The translations under genes were made by a program, and so were the position numbers. Shown here one piece after another: positions 45,436 to 53,933 of a stretch of DNA of 64,000 bases. Source of the stretch: Candidatus Gastranaerophilales bacterium (GTDB taxonomy: Bacteria; Cyanobacteriota; Vampirovibrionia; Gastranaerophilales; Gastranaerophilaceae). The notes beneath the pieces were generated by a model that saw only the letters and a list, made by a program, of their open reading frames with translations, ran no database searches and had not been told where the DNA came from. Within the stretch, counting starts at the first letter, position 1. Each line of letters opens with the position of its first letter. The DNA lies in NCBI GenBank assembly GCA_944326485.1, contig CALVED010000003.1, positions 62,001-126,000 on the forward strand, in the 5' to 3' direction.

Positions 45436-45888
45436 ATGGCTGAAAGAATAAAAATAGAAGATTTAAGACCTGCAGAAGGTGCCACAGGTAAAATAAAAAG
45501 AGTAGGCAGAGGAAGATCATCAGGAATGGGTAAAACCTCTTGCCGCGGTAACAATGGTGAAGGACAGAGAGCAGGAAGATCATCAAAAAGAGGATTTGAA
45601 GGTGGTCAAATGCCTGGATACAGACAAATGCCTAAATTAAAAGGATTTAAAAATTTCAATGCAATATGCTATGCAGCAATTAATGTAGGTGACTTGTCTA
45701 ATGTACAAGCAAATGAAATAACATTAGAATCTTTAAAGGCAGAAGGAAAAGTTGATTCTAAAGCGCAAGCATTAAGAGTATTAGGTAACGGTGAATTATC
45801 AAAAGCTGTTAATGTAAGTGCAAGATATTTTACTGAATCAGCAAAAGAAAAAATTGAAAAAGCAGGTGGAAAGGCACAGTTAGTATAA
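45436..45888 (+). CDS. rplO: 50S ribosomal protein L15
   Basis: A 150-residue L15. The basic, Gly-rich N-terminal extension (RVGRGRSSGMGKTSCRGNNG) threads into 23S rRNA, and the globular C-terminus contains ITLESLKAEG. GAAAGG precedes the ATG. Its stop overlaps the secY start. Confidence 0.95.
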   Translation: MAERIKIEDLRPAEGATGKIKRVGRGRSSGMGKTSCRGNNGEGQRAGRSSKRGFEGGQMPGYRQMPKLKGFKNFNAICYAAINVGDLSNVQANEITLESLKAEGKVDSKAQALRVLGNGELSKAVNVSARYFTESAKEKIEKAGGKAQLV

Positions 45889-47231
45889 TGCAACAATACA
45901 CACCAAGTCAGCAAAATTTACAAGCAATGTTATCAAATTTAAATATTGCAGGTTTAAAGAATAAAATAATCTTTACACTTGCAATGATAATGGTCTTTAG
46001 GTTGTGTGCACAACTTCCACTATTTGGTATAGATGCACAAAACTTTGCAAATTTAGCTGCAACAAATAATCTAATTGGATTTTTAGATATGTTTTCAGGT
46101 GGAGCACTAGGAAATGTATCAATAATAGCTCTTGGGATAGGTCCATACATAACTGCATCAATTATAATGCAATTATTAGCGGTAGTTATTCCACAATTAG
46201 AACAATTACAAAAAGAGGAAGGCGAAGCCGGAAGAAGAAAGCTTTCTCAATATACAAGAATATTTACAATAGTAATAGCTGCATTACAATCTCTTGTTTT
46301 TGTAATATACCTGTTAAAAACAGCAAGAGGAGCAATAATGCCAGATGTTAATATTGTAGCATTTGCTCTTGGTTCAGTCATTATAATGACTGCAGGTTCT
46401 GCATTTACAATGTGGCTTGCAGAATTAATGACAGAAAGAGGCATAGGAAATGGTGCATCAATGTTAATATTCTGTGGTATCATTTCTAAAATTCCGTTTT
46501 ATACAAAACAAACAGCAACGCTAGTTTCAGGTAATTCTTCATTGCAGCCTGGCTTAATATTATTATTGCTAATATTTTTTGCAACAATGGTATTTATTGT
46601 AATAATGCAAGAAGCAGCAAGAAAAGTTATTATTGTAAATCCAAGAAGACAGGTAGGCAATAAAGTTTATGGCGGAACAAATACTTTTATTCCGTTTAAG
46701 TTAAATCCTGGTGGTGTAATGCCAATAATTTTTGCAATAGCAATACTATTATTCCCAACTACAATAATTGAACTTGTAGGAAGGGCAAATATGAGTAACG
46801 GAACATTCGGAAATATATTAGTATTAATATCAAATGCATTAAATCCGTCAGGTTTTCTATATAATGCAATATATTTTGCATTAATAGTTGGTCTTACATT
46901 CTTCTATGCATCAATAATTCCTAATTTACAACCAAAGGAAATAGCAACAAATTTAAAGAAATATGGTTCATCAATACCAGGAATAAAACCTGGAAAACCA
47001 ACCGCTGAGGCTTTAGATAAAATTCTAAGTAAAACAACCTTTATAGGAGCTTTTGGACTAGGTATTGTTGCACTAATTCCTTCTATCGCTTGTAGTATTA
47101 CAGGAATTACAACGCTTCACGGAATAGGGGCAACATCATTAATAATTATGGTTGGAGTTGCACTTGACTTTATTAATCAGGTAAGAACCAATTTGTTGCC
47201 AAAAAACTATGAAAGTTTTTTAAAACAATAA
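45888..47231 (+). CDS. secY: Protein translocase subunit SecY
   Basis: A 447-residue channel protein with ten membrane helices. MDMFSGGALGNVSIIALGIGPYI-type segments near the plug and the GITLHG-like loop (ITTLHGIGATSLIIMVG) are recognisable, as are the cytoplasmic loops that bind SecA and ribosomes. It is translationally coupled to rplO through TAATG. Confidence 0.96.
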   Translation: MQQYTPSQQNLQAMLSNLNIAGLKNKIIFTLAMIMVFRLCAQLPLFGIDAQNFANLAATNNLIGFLDMFSGGALGNVSIIALGIGPYITASIIMQLLAVVIPQLEQLQKEEGEAGRRKLSQYTRIFTIVIAALQSLVFVIYLLKTARGAIMPDVNIVAFALGSVIIMTAGSAFTMWLAELMTERGIGNGASMLIFCGIISKIPFYTKQTATLVSGNSSLQPGLILLLLIFFATMVFIVIMQEAARKVIIVNPRRQVGNKVYGGTNTFIPFKLNPGGVMPIIFAIAILLFPTTIIELVGRANMSNGTFGNILVLISNALNPSGFLYNAIYFALIVGLTFFYASIIPNLQPKEIATNLKKYGSSIPGIKPGKPTAEALDKILSKTTFIGAFGLGIVALIPSIACSITGITTLHGIGATSLIIMVGVALDFINQVRTNLLPKNYESFLKQ

Positions 47232-47243
47232 AAACTATAATAG

Positions 47244-47268
47244 AAAAGAACCCAGTAAGGGTTCTTTT
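47244..47268 (+). terminator. Terminator after secY
   Basis: AAAAGAACCC and GGGTTCTTTT form a 10-bp stem with a 5-nt loop followed by a T run. It divides the ribosomal-secY unit from adk. Confidence 0.88.
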
Positions 47269-47330
47269 TTTTATACAAAAAGTATTATGTGATATAATTT
47301 TTAAGTAACTAGTCAAAGCAGGAGAGAATT

Positions 47331-48002
47331 ATGAAAAAAGAATTTATTTTTATCGGACCACCTGGAAGTGGCAAAGGAACACAAACAAAAAAATTATCAA
47401 AAGAATTCAACCTGCCACATATTGATACTGGTTCACTATTAAGAGAAGAGGTTGCATCCGGAAGTGGAAACGGAAAGCTAGCAAACAGTTATATGGAAAA
47501 TGGGCAGTTAGTACCAATTGAACTTGTTTCTACAATTATAAAAAATAGATTATTAAAAGACGATTGTAAAAATGGATTTATTCTGGATGGATATCCAAGG
47601 AGTATGGAACAAGCCATAGCTTTAGATGAAATATTAAATGAAATTGATAAAAATGAAGAAGCAGAATTACAAGTTTTTTACTTTAATGTATCACAAGAAA
47701 AACTTGTAGAAAGGCTTGTAAATAGACGTTCATGCAGCAAATGCGGAGCAATATATAATTTAAAGACAATGCAATTAAAAGATGAAACAAAATGCGAAAA
47801 ATGCGGCGGTGAATTAACAAGAAGAGAAGATGATACAGAAGAGGTTGCGAATAAGCGTTTTGAAACTTATTTTAAGCAAACTGAACCGCTAGTAAAATTA
47901 TATGAAGATAGAGGTATATTAATGCAGTTAGATGCAAGCTTAGATATAGATACAATTTATAATAATTTAAAAGGAGCAATAAAAGAAAATGTCTATTCAT
48001 AG
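47331..48002 (+). CDS. adk: Adenylate kinase, zinc-binding LID
   Basis: A 223-residue long-form adenylate kinase that equilibrates ATP, ADP and AMP. The P-loop is GPPGSGKGTQ and the AMP site contains DGYPRSMEQA. The LID has a four-cysteine zinc site, CSKCG and CEKCG about 18 residues apart, as in Gram-positive and some other bacteria but not E. coli. AGGAGAG precedes the ATG. It overlaps map by 14 bp. Confidence 0.96.
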   Translation: MKKEFIFIGPPGSGKGTQTKKLSKEFNLPHIDTGSLLREEVASGSGNGKLANSYMENGQLVPIELVSTIIKNRLLKDDCKNGFILDGYPRSMEQAIALDEILNEIDKNEEAELQVFYFNVSQEKLVERLVNRRSCSKCGAIYNLKTMQLKDETKCEKCGGELTRREDDTEEVANKRFETYFKQTEPLVKLYEDRGILMQLDASLDIDTIYNNLKGAIKENVYS

Positions 48003-48741
48003 AAAATCGAAGTTTGAAGTAAACTTGATGAAACAGGCAGGAAATGTTGTAGCTCTTGTTCATGCAGCAATGAAAGATGCGGTAAAAGAAGGAGTAACAA
48101 CTAAAGAACTAGACGAATTAGCTTATAAAATAATAAAATCAAACAAAGCAGATCCTACATTTTTAGGTTACCATGGATTTCCGGGAACAATATGTACATC
48201 TGTAAATGAACAAGTTGTACACGGCATTCCATCAAATGACGTTATATTAAAAGATGGAGACATAATAAGTATAGATGTAGGTGCAACATTAAAAGGTTTT
48301 GTAGGCGATAGTGCCTGGACATATCCTGTTGGTAAAATTTCAGAAGAAAAGGCAATGCTGCTAAAAGCAACAGAAGAGTCGCTCTTTGCAGGATTAGAAT
48401 ATATGAAAAGCAATGAAAGACTTGAGACAGTTGCAGGAGCCATAGAAGATGTTGCAAAAAAGTATAAACTGGGAATAGTAAGACAATATGGCGGACATGG
48501 AGTTGGCCGAGAAATGCATGAAGACCCATTCGTTTTTAACTATAGAACAAATAATCCACTTATTTTACAAAGGGGAATGACTATTGCAATAGAACCAATG
48601 TTAAATCTTGGTTGCGATGAAGTAGATGTACTTGAAGATGAATGGACAGTTGTAACAAGAGATAAAAAAGCATCTGCACACTTTGAACATACAGTTAATG
48701 TTACAGACGATGGAGCTGAAATTTTAACAAAACTATTATAA
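47989..48741 (+). CDS. map: Type I methionine aminopeptidase
   Basis: A 250-residue metallo-aminopeptidase that removes the initiator methionine. The five metal ligands lie in DVGATLKGFVGDSAWT (two Asp), GGHGVGREMHEDP (His), IEPM (Glu) and FEHTV region (Glu). Its position after secY-adk is the usual one. infA and rpmJ, which normally follow, are missing here. Confidence 0.96.
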   Translation: MSIHRKSKFEVNLMKQAGNVVALVHAAMKDAVKEGVTTKELDELAYKIIKSNKADPTFLGYHGFPGTICTSVNEQVVHGIPSNDVILKDGDIISIDVGATLKGFVGDSAWTYPVGKISEEKAMLLKATEESLFAGLEYMKSNERLETVAGAIEDVAKKYKLGIVRQYGGHGVGREMHEDPFVFNYRTNNPLILQRGMTIAIEPMLNLGCDEVDVLEDEWTVVTRDKKASAHFEHTVNVTDDGAEILTKLL

Positions 48742-48751
48742 GGAATACAAA

Positions 48752-49261
48752 ATGATTGAAATGAAAGTTATGGGTATAGCAATTGATACAGCAAGCGGTT
48801 CACCTATTATTGTATTGAATGATAAAGAAAACAGAAAGGCACTACCAATATGGATTGGATCAGCTGAAGCAAGTGCTATTATAAGAAAAATTGAGAATAT
48901 AAAAGTCTTAAGACCAATGACTCATGACTTAATTATAGACATAATAGATAAAACAGGATACTGTGTTGATAGAATAGAAATAAATGATGTAGAAAAAGAA
49001 ACTTATTTTTCTACAATATATTTAACAAATAGTGAAGGAGAAGAAATAACTATAGATTCAAGACCTTCAGATGCAATTGCAGTGGCAATTAGAGTTGATG
49101 CACCAATATTTGTATCAGCAAAAGTTTTAGCAGATGGTAGTGTTTCTTGTGATAGCGCAAAAGACGAAGAAGAATCAGAAGAATTCAGAAATTTTATACA
49201 AAGCATAAAACCATCTGATTTTGAAAAATTACTTAAAGACGATAAGCAGTCTGATCAATAG
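48752..49261 (+). CDS. Bifunctional nuclease (DUF151) family protein
   Basis: A 169-residue member of the BFN/DUF151 family. MKVMGIAIDTASGSPIIVLND, LPIWIGSAEASAI and SRPSDAIAVAIR are family hallmarks. Plant BFN homologues have RNase and DNase activity; the bacterial role is less clear. It follows map by 10 bp and ends at the terminator at 49311. Confidence 0.88.
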   Translation: MIEMKVMGIAIDTASGSPIIVLNDKENRKALPIWIGSAEASAIIRKIENIKVLRPMTHDLIIDIIDKTGYCVDRIEINDVEKETYFSTIYLTNSEGEEITIDSRPSDAIAVAIRVDAPIFVSAKVLADGSVSCDSAKDEEESEEFRNFIQSIKPSDFEKLLKDDKQSDQ

Positions 49262-49310
49262 TGAAGCTATTGAAAAAATAATTATTATTGTATTTTTTAT
49301 TAAAAAGAGT

Positions 49311-49340
49311 ATTAGAATATTTATTTTTAAATATTCTAAT
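49311..49340 (+). terminator. Terminator after the bifunctional nuclease gene
   Basis: ATTAGAATATTTA and TAAATATTCTAAT make a perfect 13-bp stem with a TTTT loop, followed by a T run. It closes the adk-map-nuclease unit. Confidence 0.85.
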
Positions 49341-49487
49341 TTTTTTATTTCTTTCAATTTGACAAAGACCAATTGTAGTATCTTTACAAAAAATATCAAT
49401 TAAATATCTAAACATATACACCTATACTAATCTTGTTGTATAATTTTAATGATATATATTAAATAATCAAGGAAAGGTCAAATAATC

Positions 49488-49688
49488 ATGTCAAAAATTA
49501 CAAAAGAAATGGGATTAATAGAAATAGTACAACAATATCCTGAAACAATAGAAGTATTTCAAAAATATGGGTTAGGCTGTATCGGTTGTGCAGCAGCAAG
49601 ATTTGAAAACTTAGAAGCTGGAGCAAAAGTTCACGGAATAGACCCAGAAAAAATGGTCGAAGATCTTAATGCAGTTATTGGACAGTAG
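49488..49688 (+). CDS. DUF1858-domain protein
   Basis: A 66-residue protein matching DUF1858. The pattern is IVQQYPETIEVFQKYGLGCIGCAAARFENLEA-like; the CxxC (GCIGC) and the following Ala-rich helix are diagnostic. The domain is often found with hybrid-cluster proteins and may bind a metal or act in redox sensing. AAGGAAAGG lies upstream. A single-gene unit between terminator and rplI promoter. Confidence 0.85.
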   Translation: MSKITKEMGLIEIVQQYPETIEVFQKYGLGCIGCAAARFENLEAGAKVHGIDPEKMVEDLNAVIGQ

Positions 49689-49736
49689 TATTAAATAACG
49701 AAAAAACAACTCACGGTTAAATTTATTAATATAAAC

Positions 49737-49765
49737 GTGACAATTTATTTTGTTTTTATTATGAT
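49737..49765 (+). promoter_or_regulatory. Sigma-70-type promoter of rplI
   Basis: GTGACA and TATGAT are separated by exactly 17 bp, 40 bp before the rplI ATG. Confidence 0.6.
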
Positions 49766-49805
49766 TTAATACTATAAGACAATAATTATATTAAGGAGAC
49801 ATAAA

Positions 49806-50300
49806 ATGGAAGTAATTCTAAAAAAAGACGTACAAAATATCGGAGAAGCAGGTGATATAGTAACTGTAAAAGATGGTTATGCAAGAAACTTTTTATTACC
49901 TCAAAATTTTGCAGAAATAGCAACAAAGGGTGCAAAAGAAAATAGAGAAAAAAATATTGCAAGAATAAAAGCAAAACAAGAAAAATTACACGCTGAAGCT
50001 TTAGAATTAGCAAAGAAAATTGAAGCTTTAGAAATGATTGAATTTTCTGCAAAAGCAGGAGAAAGTGGTAAATTATTTGGAGCAATTACTACAAAGAAAC
50101 TTGCTGAAGAAATTAAAAATAAAACAGGAATTGAAATTGACAGAAAAACAATTTCTTTAGATGCACCTATTAATAAACTTGGCAAGTTTAATATGCAAAT
50201 TAAATTAACTTCAAAAGTTAAAGTTTCATTAGGTGTTAGTGTTACAGCTTCTGAAGTATTAAAAGAAGAAGTAGAAGAAGAAACAGTTACTGAAGAATAA
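49806..50300 (+). CDS. rplI: 50S ribosomal protein L9
   Basis: A 164-residue L9. The N-terminal rRNA-binding domain (MEVILKKDVQNIGEAGDIV, GYARNFLLPQ) is joined by a long helix to the C-terminal domain (KLFGAITTKKLAEEI, ISLDAPINKLG). The C-terminus carries an extra Glu-rich tail. AAGGAGA precedes the ATG. rpsF and rpsR, often neighbours, are absent. Confidence 0.96.
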   Translation: MEVILKKDVQNIGEAGDIVTVKDGYARNFLLPQNFAEIATKGAKENREKNIARIKAKQEKLHAEALELAKKIEALEMIEFSAKAGESGKLFGAITTKKLAEEIKNKTGIEIDRKTISLDAPINKLGKFNMQIKLTSKVKVSLGVSVTASEVLKEEVEEETVTEE

Positions 50301-50330
50301 TTTATGGTATACTAAAGAAAAAGGTAAAAC

Positions 50331-50384
50331 ATGATAAACATTCAAAATCGACGTTATATAAATAAAGGAGGCTTTACGATATAA
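50331..50384 (+). CDS. 17-aa leader ORF
   Basis: AAAGG followed by ATG opens a 17-codon frame (MINIQNRRYINKGGFTI) ending 84 bp after rplI. Its 3' half covers AAGGAGGCTTT (50365-50375), which can pair with the left arm of the terminator at 50413. It contains adjacent CGA CGT arginine codons, unusual in this AGA-using sequence. It may be a leader peptide of an attenuator or a chance frame. Confidence 0.35.
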   Translation: MINIQNRRYINKGGFTI

Positions 50385-50412
50385 TCGTACGATTTTTGAT
50401 GTACAAATATAT

Positions 50413-50445
50413 AAAAGCCTTCTAATTAATGATTAGAAGGCTTTT
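50413..50445 (+). terminator. Terminator/attenuator hairpin after rplI
   Basis: AAAAGCCTTCTAAT and ATTAGAAGGCTTTT form a perfect 14-bp stem with a 5-nt loop and a T run. It can end the rplI transcript. Bases 50414-50423 can alternatively pair with 50366-50375 (nine Watson-Crick pairs and one G-U). Confidence 0.85.
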
Positions 50446-50466
50446 TAGCATAGAAAAGGAGATAAA

Positions 50467-50550
50467 ATGAGCAATATTCGACGAGAAGAAAAAATAAAAA
50501 AGGCAAATGCCCCATTTGTCAAATTAATGAATTTAGTTTGGGGCTTGTAG
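50467..50550 (+). CDS. Small ORF, 27 aa
   Basis: AAAGGAG 5 nt before ATG opens a 27-codon frame beginning MSNIRREEKIKKANAP and ending KLMNLVWGL. It is basic at the front and hydrophobic at the end, and uses paired CGA CGA arginine codons. It lies 21 bp before the next gene, so it may be a leader or a small membrane-associated peptide. Coding status rests only on the good ribosome-binding site. Confidence 0.4.
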   Translation: MSNIRREEKIKKANAPFVKLMNLVWGL

Positions 50551-50571
50551 TACAAAAAAAAAGGAAATTAT

Positions 50572-51903
50572 ATGTCGATACAAGCAATAACAACAAAAGT
50601 AGTTTCAACATTAGGTAATAAAGAATCATTAGTACCAATAATGATAAAAGATGGAGTAGATTCATCAAGTTTAACATACAAGTCATTTAAAGAAGGTGGT
50701 CCCATTGAAGGAATGGATAGAGCAATTGATGAGTTTGGGACACAAGCAATTTGGATTGGTGGTATTCCATTTTATAAAAAATTAATAGACTTTACTGCGT
50801 ATAAAATTGGAAAAATAAATCCCCAAGTAGATCCAAGAATAATAGCGAATAAAGAATATGCAACATGGGCAAAAGAAAATGCAAAAGGGATAATGACAAA
50901 TACGGAAAGTCAGACTGTACAATCAGCAATAAAAGACTGTCTAAAAGATGGAGGCAAGCTTGCTAAAAATTTATATAAAGGCAAAATTATTGCAGCAACA
51001 GCTCTAACATTAGCCACATTTTTTCTTCTAACAAAAACAAAACAAAAAAGGACTAAAGATACAGTTCTTGATGAAATGAAATCAATAAAAGATCATGAAA
51101 TAGAGGAAAAAGAAGAAAAGAATATTTTTTCAGAATTTAACGAGTATCAATCAATGAAAAATCCTGCATTTAAAGGGATTGGGAAAAATCTTAGCGAAGC
51201 AATAATGTTTAATCCTGTACATAACATGAAAATTATAGATGCAGGAATTACCACAGAAAGGCTTGCATGTTCAAGGAATAAAACAGAATTTTTCGAACAC
51301 GCAATAAAAGAAGGTGGATTTTTATTCTTTATATATGGCTTTGGAAACTTAATAGAAAAAGGGATAAATAAAGCTGCTGATAAATTTTTCCATAAACCAA
51401 TTGATTTAAAAATTGATGTATTAATGGATAATAAACTATCTGATGCACTATTAAAGGGTAAAATAGCAAAAGACGTTGCACAATTACCTGCAAAAAATAA
51501 AACATTAACAGAAAAATTAAATTTTCTAATAAATAATCCCGATAATATATTAGTTCAAGCAGCAAAAAAGTCTAAGTTTATACAAACATTAAAAGATTCA
51601 AACGGAGTTAATGTAATAGATACATCAAAATACATTGATATGAATGAAATAGAATCATTGGCTGAACAGTTATTAAATATAGATAAAAACTTCCAATCGG
51701 CAAAAGAACCAGTTAATAAATTCTTAGCAAAAACGAAGGCACTCAAAGTAAGCTCTGTTATGGCAAATATTGGAATATCTTGTCTGGTTCTTGGTTATGT
51801 AATACCAAAACTAATATATAAATACAGAGAAATGAAAACAGGAACTACAAAATTCCACGTTGTAGAAGATATTAAGAATAAAAACAAAAAAGACATTCAA
51901 TAG
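50572..51903 (+). CDS. Unrecognised membrane-associated protein
   Basis: A 443-residue protein that matches no family known to me. Hydrophobic helices are visible at about 139-153 (IIAATALTLATFFLL), 249-264 (GFLFFIYGFGNLIEKG) and near the C-terminus (NIGISCLVLGYVIPKLIY). An acidic/Lys linker (165-190) and mixed helices lie between. Compositionally it resembles its neighbours, so transfer is not indicated. AAGGAAA precedes ATG, and a terminator follows the last codons. It could be an envelope or host-interaction protein of this lineage; function unknown. Confidence 0.7.
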   Translation: MSIQAITTKVVSTLGNKESLVPIMIKDGVDSSSLTYKSFKEGGPIEGMDRAIDEFGTQAIWIGGIPFYKKLIDFTAYKIGKINPQVDPRIIANKEYATWAKENAKGIMTNTESQTVQSAIKDCLKDGGKLAKNLYKGKIIAATALTLATFFLLTKTKQKRTKDTVLDEMKSIKDHEIEEKEEKNIFSEFNEYQSMKNPAFKGIGKNLSEAIMFNPVHNMKIIDAGITTERLACSRNKTEFFEHAIKEGGFLFFIYGFGNLIEKGINKAADKFFHKPIDLKIDVLMDNKLSDALLKGKIAKDVAQLPAKNKTLTEKLNFLINNPDNILVQAAKKSKFIQTLKDSNGVNVIDTSKYIDMNEIESLAEQLLNIDKNFQSAKEPVNKFLAKTKALKVSSVMANIGISCLVLGYVIPKLIYKYREMKTGTTKFHVVEDIKNKNKKDIQ

Positions 51904-51913
51904 AATGTCTTTT
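51888..51913 (+). terminator. Terminator upstream of the radical-SAM operon
   Basis: AAAAGACATTC and GAATGTCTTTT form an 11-bp stem with an AATA loop, overlapping the last codons of the preceding gene. It implies a separate promoter for the radical-SAM genes, possibly the TGATAAAAT extended -10 box near 51931. Confidence 0.75.
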
Positions 51914-51965
51914 CCTTTTAATAAGAGTTATGATAAAATTAGAGAGAGAAGAGGGATAATAAATT

Positions 51966-52940
51966 TTGCGCTATAAGAGTTGTTATTGGATAGAATCAGG
52001 AATAAATTTTGATATAGATGCATACAAAGTATGCTGTTTATATAGTGCAAAAGGTGGCGGAAATACCATAATTGAAGACAATTATAAAGGAAAACCCATA
52101 AACTGGGAGAAAGTCTTTGAGTTTAAGAAAAATATTAAAGACATTTTCAAAAGCGGAAAAATATATCCAAAATGCGAAGGGTGCATTTTTTTAGAAGAAA
52201 AAGATTGGGATGATGATCATACAAAAATAAGTATGATAAATCTGGATTATTGGACAAAATGCAACTCAAGATGCACATACTGTCACACAATGGCAGATAA
52301 AAAAAGATATAATAGTTTTAAAAATTACAATTTTCTGCCGATTTTAAAAGACATGATAAAAAGAGATATATTAAGGCCAAATGGTCATGTTAGTTTTGGT
52401 GGCGGAGAAGTTACTTTATTAAAAGAATTTGAAAAATTGCTTAATATATTCATTGATTTTGGATTTCCACTAATTAGAATTCATTCATCTTGTATTATAT
52501 ATTCAAAAGCAATAGAAAAAGGATTAAAAGAAGGATGTGTCGATTTAATTGTTTCAGTTGATTCAGGAACAAAAGAAATGCACAGAAAAATAAAAGGGGT
52601 AGATTCATACGATAAAGTTTGGAAGAATCTTAAAAATTATGCTTCAAAACAAAAAAATAAATATGCGGTAAAAACAAAATACATAGTAATACCTGGTGAA
52701 AATGACATAAAAGAAGAAATTGATGCTTGGCTTATAAAATCAAAAGAGAATGGAATTAATTTTGTATTGCACGAAATTGAATCAAAGTGGTTTTATGCAA
52801 GAAGAGAAAATGTACCAGATGAAATTTTTGAAATATTTAATTATGCAAAAAATAAAGCAGAACAACTCGGATTAAAATATGAACTTTATGAGAGAGCAGA
52901 ACATATGATGAAATTTCATAAAGAGAAAGAGACACAATAA
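51966..52940 (+). CDS. Radical SAM protein with N-terminal SPASM-like module (1)
   Basis: A 324-residue radical SAM enzyme. The catalytic C99-x3-C103-x2-C106 (KCNSRCTYC) binds the 4Fe-4S cluster, and GGGE (145-148) binds SAM. Before it, residues 1-75 carry C6, C23, C24, C70 and C73 in a layout recalling a SPASM auxiliary-cluster domain, here N-terminal instead of C-terminal. It starts with TTG behind GAGGG; no better start exists. First of three tandem paralogues, sharing 1 bp with the next. Possible substrates are a peptide, sugar or small metabolite; unknown. Confidence 0.78.
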   Translation: MRYKSCYWIESGINFDIDAYKVCCLYSAKGGGNTIIEDNYKGKPINWEKVFEFKKNIKDIFKSGKIYPKCEGCIFLEEKDWDDDHTKISMINLDYWTKCNSRCTYCHTMADKKRYNSFKNYNFLPILKDMIKRDILRPNGHVSFGGGEVTLLKEFEKLLNIFIDFGFPLIRIHSSCIIYSKAIEKGLKEGCVDLIVSVDSGTKEMHRKIKGVDSYDKVWKNLKNYASKQKNKYAVKTKYIVIPGENDIKEEIDAWLIKSKENGINFVLHEIESKWFYARRENVPDEIFEIFNYAKNKAEQLGLKYELYERAEHMMKFHKEKETQ

Positions 52941-53923
52941 TGGGCAAATATACTAGCTGCCATTGGATATTACACGGTTTAAGTTTTGAAAATGATCACA
53001 TTGAGATGTGTTGTTTGTGTTGCCATAAGGGTGGCGGAAGATTATATATTAAAGAAAACTATAGTGGGAAAGATTTAACTTGGGATAATATATTTGATTT
53101 AAAACAAAAATTTATAAATGAAAATAAAGAAAATATTATAAATGACAAATGCGAAGGCTGTTTCAATCTTTCAAATAGAGATTGGGATGACAATGAAAAA
53201 TATATAAATTATATTCATTTTAATCATTGGACAAAATGTAATAGTGATTGCATATATTGTTACACAGCATGGGATAAAAAAAATTATCAAAAGAAACAAC
53301 ACTACAATGTTTTACCAATAATAAAAGAATTATTTAAGAAAAAATTATTTAAACCCGGCGGAGAAATAACTTTCGCAGGAGGAGAGCCTACTATACTTGA
53401 AGAATTTGATGATTTAATTAAATTACTATTAAAAAATGGAGCTGATAGAATAACAGTTCACTCATCAGGTATTAAATTTTCTAAAGCAATTGAAAAAGGA
53501 ATAAAAGAGCAAAAGTTGCACGTATGTCTTTCTGCTGATTCCGGTACAAGGGAAATGTACAAAATAATAAAGAGAGTTGACTGTTTTGACAAGTTCTGGA
53601 AAAACGTAAAAAAATATGCAAATGCCCAAGTTGACAATGCAAAGAACTTTGTTGAAACTAAATATATATTAATACCTGATGTAAATACAAATAAAGAAGA
53701 AATAGATAAATGGTTAGAACTAAATATTAAAAATGGAGTAAAATCAATTGTAATAGATATAGAAAATGAATTTTGCAAAAAATTAAGAGAAAAAAATGTA
53801 GAAACTCCTACATATTTAATTGATATTTGCAAATATATAATTGAAAAATCAAAAGAATATAACCTAAATTTAATAGACTATAATAATTTCAGATACTTAA
53901 CAACAGAATACAAATTAATATAA
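52940..53923 (+). CDS. Radical SAM protein with N-terminal SPASM-like module (2)
   Basis: A 327-residue paralogue. Radical SAM cysteines C100-x3-C104-x2-C107 (KCNSDCIYC), then FAGGEPT. The N-terminal module has C7, C24, C25, C27, C28, C71 and C74 (CCLCCHKGGG, CEGC), the richest cysteine set of the three. Conserved DWDD follows CEGC. It overlaps gene 1 by one base, indicating translational coupling. Substrate unknown; probably sequential or parallel to its neighbours. Confidence 0.78.
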   Translation: MGKYTSCHWILHGLSFENDHIEMCCLCCHKGGGRLYIKENYSGKDLTWDNIFDLKQKFINENKENIINDKCEGCFNLSNRDWDDNEKYINYIHFNHWTKCNSDCIYCYTAWDKKNYQKKQHYNVLPIIKELFKKKLFKPGGEITFAGGEPTILEEFDDLIKLLLKNGADRITVHSSGIKFSKAIEKGIKEQKLHVCLSADSGTREMYKIIKRVDCFDKFWKNVKKYANAQVDNAKNFVETKYILIPDVNTNKEEIDKWLELNIKNGVKSIVIDIENEFCKKLREKNVETPTYLIDICKYIIEKSKEYNLNLIDYNNFRYLTTEYKLI

Positions 53924-53933
53924 TGAGGGAAAT

